5,821 nt of DNA from Flavobacteriales bacterium (GTDB lineage Bacteria; Bacteroidota; Bacteroidia; Flavobacteriales; UA16): assembly GCA_030831885.1 (NCBI GenBank), contig JAURKF010000069.1:1-5821 (forward strand), given 5' to 3'. Below the pieces are notes generated by a model. The model was not told the DNA's origin. It saw nothing but the letters and a program-made list of their open reading frames with translations, and ran no database searches. Position numbers and translations under genes: made by a program. Positions 1 to 5,815 of this stretch are shown piece after piece. Every line of letters begins with the position of its first letter. Position 1 is the first letter of the stretch.

Positions 1-1
1 G

Positions 2-40
2 CAGTGCGTCCACAACCTCAAGAGACACCAACAACAGTAA
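2..40 (+). CDS. Possible C-terminal tail of an upstream gene (serC?)
   Basis: This frame is open from the window edge to a TAA at 38-40 and would encode the last 12 residues (QCVHNLKRHQQQ) of a gene starting off the left edge, ending 18 bases before the serA start. In Bacteroidota, phosphoserine aminotransferase (serC) often lies directly upstream of this kind of serA, so serC is the natural candidate. The tail is far too short and divergent to prove that. Frame 3 is also open, to a stop at 48-50, so the frame itself is uncertain. Low confidence. Confidence 0.22.
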   Translation, partial: QCVHNLKRHQQQ

Positions 41-58
41 AGACAACTAAGAACACCA

Positions 59-1018
59 ATGAAAATCCTCGCAAACGACGGCATAGACTCCACAGGAAAA
101 AAAGCACTAGAATCCATGGGGTGCATTGTGGTCACTGAAAAAGTCCCTCAGGAAGAATTGGCCGCAACCATTAACCGTGAGCAATACGAAGGCTTGCTCG
201 TGCGCAGCGCAACCACCGCAAGAAAAGACCTCATCGATGCATGCCAGTCATTGAAATTCATTGGGCGTGGTGGCGTCGGTATCGACAATATCGATGCAGA
301 GTATGCGCGTAGCAAAGGCATTACGGTTTTCAATACCCCGGCATCCAGTTCACAAGCTGTTGCCGAGCTGGTAATGTCTGTAATATTTGCAGCCGCCCGT
401 GGTGTATACGACAGTGGTCGCCATTTGCACTCAGCGGATGGCAAGGCATTCGAGACGCTGAAAAAGAAATACAGCAAAGGATTTGAATTGCGGGGTAAAA
501 CGATAGGCATCGTAGGATTTGGCCGTATCGGTCAGAGCCTCGCTTCCTATGCAATTGGTTGCGGCATGCGTGTAATTGCATGCGACCGAACAACCGACGA
601 GTACAAAACACTTACGATGGATATCGGTGGACAAAGCGTTCACATCAATGTTCCATTCTTGCCATTCCACGCTCTGCTCAGAGAAGCGGATGTCGTTTCA
701 TTGCATGTTCCCAAACAACCCGACGGATCAGCAGTAATAGGTAAAGATGAGTTCCACTATCTGCGCGAGGGCGCCATACTCGTCAACACTTCACGCGGGG
801 GCGTTATTGATGAAGCTGCGCTCATCGAAAACCTCAACAGCGGCAAGGTGCGCGCTGCTTGCCTCGACGTATTTGTGGGTGAACCGAATGTAAATCCTTC
901 CATCCTCTCGCATCCGGGCATCATCGCAACACCTCATATCGGCGCGAGCACAGTCGAAGCACAGGAGCGCATAGGAATGGAAATCGCGGAAAACGTTAAA
1001 CGAATAATTGAAAAATGA
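59..1018 (+). CDS. serA: D-3-phosphoglycerate dehydrogenase, short form without ACT domain
   Basis: A cytoplasmic NAD-dependent D-2-hydroxyacid dehydrogenase, most likely oxidising 3-phosphoglycerate to 3-phosphohydroxypyruvate, the first step of serine synthesis. The N- and C-terminal substrate-binding segments (about 1-100 and 288-319) flank a Rossmann domain. The dinucleotide motif GFGRIG is at residues 153-158, and Asp176 (RVIACDR) ends beta-2 as expected for NAD rather than NADP. The catalytic triad of the family is visible: Arg246 in NTSRGG, Glu275 in VGEPN and His293 in TPHIGAST. At 319 residues it lacks the C-terminal ACT regulatory domain of the roughly 410-residue E. coli enzyme, so serine feedback through that domain is not expected. 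The ATG at 59 gives the usual MKILANDG N-terminus; no Shine-Dalgarno is seen. DUF1015 follows 77 bases downstream, a pairing that supports SerA over a generic hydroxyacid or hydroxypyruvate dehydrogenase, which sequence alone cannot fully exclude. Confidence 0.88.
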   Translation: MKILANDGIDSTGKKALESMGCIVVTEKVPQEELAATINREQYEGLLVRSATTARKDLIDACQSLKFIGRGGVGIDNIDAEYARSKGITVFNTPASSSQAVAELVMSVIFAAARGVYDSGRHLHSADGKAFETLKKKYSKGFELRGKTIGIVGFGRIGQSLASYAIGCGMRVIACDRTTDEYKTLTMDIGGQSVHINVPFLPFHALLREADVVSLHVPKQPDGSAVIGKDEFHYLREGAILVNTSRGGVIDEAALIENLNSGKVRAACLDVFVGEPNVNPSILSHPGIIATPHIGASTVEAQERIGMEIAENVKRIIEK

Positions 1019-1024
1019 CCAACA

Positions 1025-1091
1025 ACTAATGACTAGTGACTAGCCATGCGAACACTCGGCATTAGTCACTAGTCATTAGTCACTAGTCACT
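1025..1091 (+). repeat. Inverted tandem-heptamer hairpin element (element 1)
   Basis: The right arm holds 4.4 tandem copies of the heptamer AYTAGTC (ATTAGTC/ACTAGTC alternating, 1061-1091). The left arm (1025-1043) is built of the reverse-complement units GACTAAT/GACTAGT. Positions 1025-1042 and 1063-1080 form a perfect 18-bp stem around a 20-base centre (1043-1062). The centre starts with GCCAT and contains GAACACTC; it can fold a small hairpin (CGA 1049-1051 with TCG 1056-1058, loop ACAC). About 11 bases of extra repeat (1081-1091) overhang on the right. The element begins 6 bases after the serA stop and ends 4 bases before the DUF1015 start, filling the gap. No T-run follows, so it is not a classical intrinsic terminator. 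TAG occurs every 7 bases in the right arm, so all three forward frames are stopped. Confidence 0.9.
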
Positions 1092-1095
1092 CCCT

Positions 1096-2310
1096 ATGCC
1101 ATCCTTACTTCCCTTCCGAGCCGTGCGCCCCGCCCGCGATAAGGTGCACCTTGTGGCTTCGCGGTCGTATGTGAGTTATTCCACGCAACAGCTAAGGGCG
1201 AAACTCACCGAGAATCCGTTTAGCTTTCTGCATATCATTCACCCTGATATGACAGCCACCAACCTGCACAAGACGACCGATTTGAGGGAACGATTCCAAC
1301 AGGTACGAAACAAGTACGAAACATTTTTAGCCGAGAGCATATTGCTTCGCGATGAAAAACCGGGGCTCTACATTTACCGCCAAATCAAGGCCGGACATGC
1401 ATTCACCGGCATCATTGGGGCTGTTTCGGTCGATGATTATCTCAACGGCCGCATCAAAATTCACGAGAAGACCATTGCCAAAAGGGAGGAGACGTTTGTG
1501 CAATACCTCGACATAACGAAGCTCAACGCAGAACCGGTGCTGCTCATGGCGCGAGATAGCCAACGAATCGACGACATCATCGCCGAAAAAACACGCGAGC
1601 GCCCGGAGTACGATTTCACGACAACCAATAAAGTGCATCATCAATTCTGGGTAATTGAAGATGATTCGTCTATTCAATCCATCACCGCAGAGTATGCTCG
1701 ACAGGATGCGTTTTACATTGCCGATGGTCACCACCGCAGTAGCAGCAGCGCATTGTTATTTGAAAAACATCAATCATCCATTTCAACCGATAGCGACCCG
1801 ATGCGCTATTGCCTGGCATACATTCTTCCGGAAGAAAATGTGCGCATCTATGAATTTAATCGAGTGGTAAAAGACCTTCACGGACTTTCGAGTGATGCGT
1901 TTTTGCAGGCACTAAGCACATCCTTCACCATCGAAAAAAAATTAACTTCCTATCATCCGCATCGCAAAGGCGAAATGGGAATGTATGTAGAAGGATCTTG
2001 GTATTGCCTATCACTGCGCCATTCAAGCGACGAACTAGATGTGCAAATGCTGACCGATATAGTGCTTCAACCTATTCTGGGCATTGGCGATTTGCGCAAA
2101 GACAAGCGAATCGCTTTTGTAGAAGGTCCTAAAGGAACAGAAGCATTGCAACAAGCAGTCGACAAACAAGGTGATGGCGTTGCCTTCACCCTTTTCCCAT
2201 TAACCGTGAGCGACATTAAGCGTATAGCAGATGCCGGGCAAGCCATGCCCCCCAAGAGCACCTGGGTCGAGCCTAAACTTCGCAGCGGTTTGGTTGTTTA
2301 TGAGTTTTAA
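1096..2310 (+). CDS. DUF1015 family protein, serine-operon associated
   Basis: A 404-residue soluble protein of the DUF1015 family, full length for the family (about 400-420). Recognisable blocks in order: N-terminal PFRAVRPARDKVHLVAS (6-22), the segment TGIIGAVSVDDY (104-115) with KIHEKT (121-126), the family hallmark IADGHHR (208-214), ENVRIYEFNRVVKDL (247-261), and a C-terminal MPPKSTWVEPKLRSG (384-398). The ATG at 1096 yields the expected family N-terminus. There is no Shine-Dalgarno; the upstream bases are the right arm of repeat element 1. The biochemical activity is not established to my knowledge. Its position after serA is typical for Bacteroidota and points to serine or phosphoserine metabolism. 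The DGHHR motif resembles the signature of the ParB/SerK-like fold, which includes free-serine kinases, so a phosphoserine-related reaction is possible; that is inference. The end overlaps or abuts the next gene, implying translational coupling. Confidence 0.9.
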   Translation: MPSLLPFRAVRPARDKVHLVASRSYVSYSTQQLRAKLTENPFSFLHIIHPDMTATNLHKTTDLRERFQQVRNKYETFLAESILLRDEKPGLYIYRQIKAGHAFTGIIGAVSVDDYLNGRIKIHEKTIAKREETFVQYLDITKLNAEPVLLMARDSQRIDDIIAEKTRERPEYDFTTTNKVHHQFWVIEDDSSIQSITAEYARQDAFYIADGHHRSSSSALLFEKHQSSISTDSDPMRYCLAYILPEENVRIYEFNRVVKDLHGLSSDAFLQALSTSFTIEKKLTSYHPHRKGEMGMYVEGSWYCLSLRHSSDELDVQMLTDIVLQPILGIGDLRKDKRIAFVEGPKGTEALQQAVDKQGDGVAFTLFPLTVSDIKRIADAGQAMPPKSTWVEPKLRSGLVVYEF

Positions 2311-2311
2311 G

Positions 2312-2980
2312 ATGGCCACCATTTCAGAAAACGTAATTACGCTCCGCCGGGAAATTCCTCAGGGTGTGCAGCTGATTGCCGTTTCGAAAACCAAACCGAT
2401 CGCAATGCTGGAAGAGGCATACCATGCAGGACAGCGAGCATTTGGCGAAAATTATGTGCAAGAGCTCATCGAAAAACAACCACAATTGCCTCCCGATATA
2501 GAGTGGCATTTCATTGGACATCTGCAAAGCAACAAAGTCAAATACATCGCCCCTTTTGTTTACTGCATACACGGCGTCGATAGTTTCAAGCTTTTGAAAG
2601 AAATCAGTAAACAAGCCTCGAAAAACGGGCGAACAATCCGCTGTCTGCTGCAAGTGCATATCGCGCAGGAAGAAACGAAGTTCGGCTTCAGTCCCGATGA
2701 ACTTCGCTCTGCAGCTTCGCTCTTCCATCCTTCCGATTATCCTCATGTGGAACTTGCCGGCCTAATGGGCATGGCGTCTTTCAGCGATGATGAAACAGTT
2801 ATTCGTTCTGAATTCTGCACATTGAAAAAATTATTCGATGAGTTGAAACAGGGCGCTTTCACCTCGCTGCCTTCATTCATTAACATTTCCATGGGCATGA
2901 GCAGCGACTGGAAAATAGCGGTACAGGAAGGCAGCACCATGATACGCCTGGGAAGTTCTATTTTTGGCAGCCGCAATTAA
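2312..2980 (+). CDS. yggS: YggS/PLPBP family pyridoxal phosphate-binding homeostasis protein
   Basis: A single-domain TIM-barrel protein of the alanine-racemase N-terminal fold that binds PLP but has no known catalytic activity; the family controls free PLP levels and affects amino-acid metabolism. Numbered from the ATG at 2312 (222 residues): PLP Schiff-base Lys26 in LIAVSKTKP (21-29), FGENYVQE (44-51), WHFIGHLQSNK (65-75), GLMGMAS (150-156), ISMGMSSDW (192-200), and the phosphate-binding C-terminal segment GSTMIRLGSSIFG (207-219). The frame is open back to an ATG at 2231 deep inside DUF1015, but those extra residues do not resemble the family. ATG 2312, just after the DUF1015 stop, or ATG 2300, overlapping it by 11 bases, are the credible starts. 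I chose 2312 because MATISENVITLRREIP matches the usual N-terminus. It likely shares a transcript with the serine genes; SerC, the usual partner of SerA, is a PLP enzyme. Confidence 0.92.
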   Translation: MATISENVITLRREIPQGVQLIAVSKTKPIAMLEEAYHAGQRAFGENYVQELIEKQPQLPPDIEWHFIGHLQSNKVKYIAPFVYCIHGVDSFKLLKEISKQASKNGRTIRCLLQVHIAQEETKFGFSPDELRSAASLFHPSDYPHVELAGLMGMASFSDDETVIRSEFCTLKKLFDELKQGAFTSLPSFINISMGMSSDWKIAVQEGSTMIRLGSSIFGSRN

Positions 2981-2988
2981 CAACACGC

Positions 2989-3213
2989 ATGTCACGCAAA
3001 GCACGCATCATTTACCTCAGCATTGCCCCCCTACTGTTCGCACTCAGCTGGTACATCTCTCACCGCATGTTCACCGATTTTCTTCAAAACGGGGTAGGCA
3101 ACATGCGCTATGCCGGCGAAGAACGCAGCGTGATGTATGCCTCTGTGCTCACCGGTCTGTATCTGGCTGTTTTTTTCGTAATCCGCGATTTGTATCCTGA
3201 GAAGAGGAAGTGA
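2989..3213 (+). CDS. Small two-helix membrane protein of unknown function
   Basis: A 74-residue basic protein with two predicted transmembrane helices, about residues 7-24 (IIYLSIAPLLFALSWYIS) and 48-65 (VMYASVLTGLYLAVFFVI). They are joined by a short polar segment containing FTDFLQNGVGNMRYAGEER. Both ends are positively charged (MSRKAR and RDLYPEKRK), suggesting that both termini face the cytoplasm. I do not recognise a family. It starts 8 bases after the YggS stop, so it is probably the last gene of the same operon. Its TGA stop is also the first three bases of the left arm of repeat element 2. Composition and spacing favour a real gene over the +1-shifted overlapping frame at 2964-3200, which has no hydrophobic pattern. 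Confidence is moderate because the protein is short and unrecognised. Confidence 0.7.
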   Translation: MSRKARIIYLSIAPLLFALSWYISHRMFTDFLQNGVGNMRYAGEERSVMYASVLTGLYLAVFFVIRDLYPEKRK

Positions 3214-3316
3214 AATGGTGAAATGGTGAAATGGAAGCGCCATCGGAGGACACTCCTACACCATTTCACTATTTCACCATTTCACCATTTCACTATTTCA
3301 CTATTTCACTATTTCA
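3211..3316 (+). repeat. Inverted tandem-octamer hairpin element (element 2)
   Basis: The left arm (3211-3234) is three exact copies of TGAAATGG. The right arm (3261-3316) is seven tandem copies of CYATTTCA (order C,T,C,C,T,T,T at the Y position). Positions 3211-3234 pair with 3261-3284 over 24 bp with a single G-T wobble; four right-arm units overhang. The 26-base centre (3235-3260) contains GCCAT (3239-3243) and GGACACTC (3248-3255), and folds a perfect 4-bp hairpin GGAG/CTCC (3245-3248 with 3253-3256) with loop GACA. The left arm begins exactly at the stop codon of the small membrane protein gene. No T-run follows, so it is not a standard intrinsic terminator, though such a long hairpin could protect or end the operon transcript. 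Confidence 0.92.
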
Positions 3317-3394
3317 CTTATAGGAATACTATTCCCCTCGCCCTTCCCGCCATTACTCACAACTTTTAATTTCATGCTGATAAATTCTTTTACG

Positions 3395-3411
3395 TTGTAA
3401 ATAGTTTACAA
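3395..3411. promoter_or_regulatory. Perfect palindrome upstream of recA, possible operator
   Basis: TTGTAAA-TAG-TTTACAA is a perfect inverted repeat with 7-bp arms and a 3-base spacer, 59 bases before the recA start. It is the only clean dyad in this intergenic region apart from the tandem-repeat element. Its size and symmetry fit a dimeric repressor or activator site, and recA is classically controlled by LexA. I cannot match it to a LexA box known to me, so the binding protein is unknown. There is no T-run that would make it a terminator. Confidence 0.4.
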
Positions 3412-3426
3412 TGTGCCCCACATACC

Positions 3427-3457
3427 TTGCGTAATAATTCAAGCGTTGCTAACTTTT
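3427..3457 (+). promoter_or_regulatory. Candidate Bacteroidota-type promoter of recA
   Basis: TTG at 3427-3429 and TAACTTTT at 3450-3457 are separated by 20 bases. This resembles the Bacteroidota consensus TTTG, about 19-21 bases, TAnnTTTG, with the last G replaced by T and the -33 box reduced to TTG. Transcription would begin around 3462-3465, leaving a very short A-rich leader before the ATG at 3471. Such short AT-rich matches arise easily by chance, so this is only a candidate. Confidence 0.35.
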
Positions 3458-3470
3458 AAATCACAATACA

Positions 3471-4484
3471 ATGGCTGATGTAAACAAAGAAAAAATGAAA
3501 GCGCTCCAACTCGCTATGGACAAGTTGGAAAAGACGTATGGTAAAGGCGCCGTAATGAAACTCGGCGATGAAGCCACCGAGCAAATCGAGGTTATTCCGA
3601 GTGGTTCAATCGGTCTGGATTTGGCCCTAGGCATTGGCGGTTATCCGAAAGGACGTATCGTCGAAATCTACGGTCCTGAATCATCCGGTAAAACGACACT
3701 CGCCATTCACGCTATTGCTGAATGCCAGAAGGCCGGAGGAATCTGTGCCATCATCGATGCCGAACACGCGTTCGACAAGTTTTATGCAGAGGCTCTTGGT
3801 GTTGACACTGAAAATCTGTTGATTTCTCAGCCCGACAATGGAGAGCAAGGATTGGAGATTGCCGACAACCTCATTCGTTCAGGTGCCATCGACCTCATCG
3901 TTATTGACTCAGTTGCTGCATTAACTCCACGTGCTGAAATCGAAGGTGAAATGGGCGACAGCAACGTGGGTGTTCAGGCGCGTTTGATGTCGAAAGCCTT
4001 GCGCAAGCTAACATCTACGATCAGCAAAACTGGCTGCTGCTGCATTTTCATCAACCAATTGCGCGAGAAGATCGGTGTTATGTTCGGCAACCCCGAAACA
4101 ACCACAGGTGGTAATGCGCTGAAATTCTACGCATCCGTTCGTATCGACATCCGTCGTTCGCAACAAATAAAAGACGGAGAAACCGCCATTGGTAACCGCA
4201 CCAAGGTGAAAATTGTGAAGAACAAAGTTGCTCCGCCATTCCGCACTTCTGAGTTCGACATCCTCTATGGACATGGCATTAGCCGCGTGGGTGAGCTAAT
4301 CGACATGGGTGTCGATATGGGTGTTATCAAGAAGAGTGGTTCTTGGTTCAGCTACAACGAAACTAAATTGGGTCAGGGGCGCGATGCAGTAAAACAATTG
4401 CTCGACGATAATCCGGACTTGATGGAAGAAATTGAAAGCAAGGTGCAGGAAGCAATTGCTGCCAAAAACTTGGTTACTGCATAA
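3471..4484 (+). CDS. recA: RecA recombinase
   Basis: The bacterial strand-exchange ATPase: it polymerises on single-stranded DNA, drives homologous recombination and stimulates LexA self-cleavage where an SOS system exists. Its 337 residues match the family length. Visible parts: the N-terminal polymerisation helix region ([21 protein letters not shown], split at 9-18 and 19-29), Walker A GPESSGKT (68-75), catalytic Glu98 in DAEHAFD, Walker B LIVIDS (142-147), loop L1 near [10 protein letters not shown] (158-167), loop L2 with [15 protein letters not shown] (205-219), and the RecA signature ALKFYASVR (216-224). The C-terminal domain runs from about 270 and has a short, only mildly acidic tail. 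The ATG at 3471 gives the standard [12 protein letters not shown] start; there is no Shine-Dalgarno, only an A-rich leader. It appears monocistronic: 257 bases separate it from the gene before and no recX follows. Confidence 0.98.
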   Translation: MADVNKEKMKALQLAMDKLEKTYGKGAVMKLGDEATEQIEVIPSGSIGLDLALGIGGYPKGRIVEIYGPESSGKTTLAIHAIAECQKAGGICAIIDAEHAFDKFYAEALGVDTENLLISQPDNGEQGLEIADNLIRSGAIDLIVIDSVAALTPRAEIEGEMGDSNVGVQARLMSKALRKLTSTISKTGCCCIFINQLREKIGVMFGNPETTTGGNALKFYASVRIDIRRSQQIKDGETAIGNRTKVKIVKNKVAPPFRTSEFDILYGHGISRVGELIDMGVDMGVIKKSGSWFSYNETKLGQGRDAVKQLLDDNPDLMEEIESKVQEAIAAKNLVTA

Positions 4485-4713
4485 TAATCCGGCTTACATA
4501 GTCGAATCTCCGATGGTTAGTTATTAAACGGAGAACCGGCTATTACGCCCACCTTGCTCAATCTCATTCTGTTTGTGTTTCTCGTTTTAGAATTTTAAAA
4601 GAATCAAAAGCACAAGGAGAATATAGATAATGCTTTCATCTTTCACTCCCCCACTGCCAACCCATCAGCCCAATCATTGCTTTTGGGGGAATAGACAGAA
4701 AGTGCGAAATTTG
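4485..4713 (+). other. Noncoding region between recA and the TPR gene
   Basis: No convincing gene or tRNA is visible here. It holds a possible weak hairpin (TCTCCG 4507-4512 with CGGAGA 4529-4534, 16-base loop, no T-run) and an AT-rich stretch around 4588-4600 without a clear TAnnTTTG box. An AAGGAG sits at 4614-4619, followed 10 bases later by an ATG at 4630. It leads into the C5/G5 blocks and the terminator. It could be the recA 3' untranslated region, a leader of the TPR gene, or a small RNA ending at the terminator; the sequence does not decide. Confidence 0.5.
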
Positions 4714-4733
4714 GCCCCCGATAGTTCGGGGGC
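4647..4733 (+). promoter_or_regulatory. Possible attenuator: four alternating C5/G5 segments
   Basis: Four blocks alternate: CCCCC 4648-4652 (1), GGGGG 4685-4689 (2), CCCCC 4715-4719 (3) and GGGGG 4728-4732 (4). Segments 1:2 can pair over 7 bp (4647-4653 with 4684-4690). Segments 3:4 form the terminator. Segments 2:3 can pair over about 7 bp (4683-4689 with 4715-4721, one G-U), which would destroy the terminator. This is the formal layout of a transcription attenuator or riboregulator ahead of the TPR gene. It is inferred from pairing only; the 3:4 hairpin is intrinsically the most stable. Confidence 0.3.
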
Positions 4734-4742
4734 TTTTTTTTT
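4714..4742 (+). terminator. Strong rho-independent terminator
   Basis: A perfect 8-bp, GC-rich stem (GCCCCCGA 4714-4721 with TCGGGGGC 4726-4733) with a TAGT loop is followed immediately by nine T (4734-4742). This is a textbook intrinsic terminator for the + strand. It lies 230 bases after the recA stop and only 20 bases before the TPR lipoprotein start, so it ends either the recA transcript or a transcript beginning in the gap, and may gate the TPR gene. On the reverse strand no T-run follows the stem, so it is one-directional. Confidence 0.93.
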
Positions 4743-4762
4743 CGTTTAATAGATTCAACTGC

Positions 4763-5815
4763 ATGCGCATACTCATTGGATTAATTTCTTTCGGCACGTT
4801 TCTTTTCTTGCATTCGTGCGACGGCATGAAGCAGAAAGGAACAACGGATACCAACACCATCCAAGCGCAGGCCGATTCAATCGCTCAGTTCGACACACTG
4901 CTCCGCACATTGAATCAACGCATCATTGAAAATCCAAATGACTATAGCGCCTATCTTGATCGAGCGCGTTATTGGGCTGACCACTCTATGTTTCCCAATG
5001 CGTACACGGATATACTTCGGGCAATTAGCATTGACTCTACCCAGGCCGACATTTACCTGACACGAGGCGAACTGTATTTCAAACAGGAAAAAGTGAAGGA
5101 GGCCTACGACGATTATGGTACTTGCTTGCGATACGATTCACTGAACGTAAAAGGTCTGCTAAAAAAAACAGGTATCGACATCGTATTGGGCAACTTCGAT
5201 ATAGCGCGTGCTCAACTTAACTCAGCCATCAAAGTAAACGAATACGAAGCGGAAGCATATTATCTGCGTGGGCGACTTTACAAGACCATGGGCGATACGG
5301 ATCTGGCATCTTCCTCCTACAAAACAGCTATTGAAGTTGATCCAAACTATTACGATGCCTATATCGAAGTAGGCTTATTGTACGCCGCCAAGAAAAGCGA
5401 TTTGGCGAAAGAATACTACTCATCAGCCATCAGTATTCGCCCACGAAGCATTGAAGCCTGGTATAACAAAGCCATGTTCCTGCAAGAATCCGGTTACATC
5501 CAGAAAGAACGATACAAAGAGGCATTCGGTTGTTACGATGAAATTCTGAAAATCGATCCTAAGTTCGTAGCCGCCCACTTCAATAAAGGATTTGTCTTCT
5601 TGGAATATTTGCAGCAATACGATAGTGCTGCTTACTATTTCACCAATGCCGTTTCCATTTTCCCGGGATACTATCAGGCATACTACAACCGTGGGCTATG
5701 CAATGAGAGTCTGAATAAACGAGGTGACGCGGAAGCCGACTATAGGACAGCCTTGTCAATTAAGCCCGACTACACCGATGCAGCCTTGGCGTTGAGCCGC
5801 ATTACCGATAAGTAG
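4763..5815 (+). CDS. TPR-repeat lipoprotein
   Basis: A 350-residue predicted lipoprotein made almost entirely of tetratricopeptide repeats. The N-terminus is a lipoprotein signal: MR, a hydrophobic core (ILIGLISFGTFLFL, 3-16), then LHSC with lipidated Cys19. His at -2 is unusual but tolerated in Bacteroidota. Asp20 follows the Cys, and the next residues form a flexible polar linker (to about 40). About eight TPR units follow, near 57-91, 94-125, 127-159, 161-194, 197-227, 229-267 (a few residues longer, with QKERYKEAFG), 268-300 and 303-337. They show TPR hallmarks such as AYYLRGRLYKTMGD (165-178) and AYYNRGLCNESLNKRGDAEADY (306-327, shown in part). Such proteins act as envelope scaffolds for protein complexes; the partner cannot be told from sequence. 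The start 20 bases after a terminator leaves no room for a normal promoter. The gene ends 6 bases before the window edge. Confidence 0.88.
   Translation: MRILIGLISFGTFLFLHSCDGMKQKGTTDTNTIQAQADSIAQFDTLLRTLNQRIIENPNDYSAYLDRARYWADHSMFPNAYTDILRAISIDSTQADIYLTRGELYFKQEKVKEAYDDYGTCLRYDSLNVKGLLKKTGIDIVLGNFDIARAQLNSAIKVNEYEAEAYYLRGRLYKTMGDTDLASSSYKTAIEVDPNYYDAYIEVGLLYAAKKSDLAKEYYSSAISIRPRSIEAWYNKAMFLQESGYIQKERYKEAFGCYDEILKIDPKFVAAHFNKGFVFLEYLQQYDSAAYYFTNAVSIFPGYYQAYYNRGLCNESLNKRGDAEADYRTALSIKPDYTDAALALSRITDK

Noticed and set aside
148..670. Minus-strand ORFs inside serA
   Set aside because: Antisense shadows of a well-recognised gene; translations show no domain and overlap each other.
1019..1095. 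Insertion-sequence remnant or attachment site at element 1
   Set aside because: No transposase fragment or target-site duplication is visible; the structure is fully explained by inverted tandem heptamers and a short centre.
2231..2311. Upstream extension of the yggS frame to an ATG at 2231
   Set aside because: It would overlap DUF1015 by 80 bases and adds proline-rich residues not seen in the family; the starts at 2300 or 2312 fit both spacing and family N-terminus.
2964..3200. Plus-strand 78-residue ORF overlapping yggS and the small membrane protein
   Set aside because: Low-complexity His/Thr/Arg-rich translation, overlaps the yggS end, and the neighbouring frame encodes a clear two-helix protein.
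3261..3316. CRISPR array
   Set aside because: The units are 8 bases and directly contiguous, with no spacers and no cas genes nearby.
3317..3394. Intrinsic terminator after repeat element 2
   Set aside because: The pyrimidine-rich stretch after the element has no stem followed by a T-run.
4630..4749. 39-codon ORF with an AAGGAG 10 bases upstream
   Set aside because: It reads straight through the terminator hairpin and T-run, and its composition is unlike a protein. Bacteroidota rarely rely on Shine-Dalgarno sequences. Mentioned only as a possible leader peptide in the attenuator idea.
4636..4860. Minus-strand 74-residue ORF across the terminator and TPR start
   Set aside because: Antisense shadow covering the terminator and the lipoprotein signal region; no recognisable domain.
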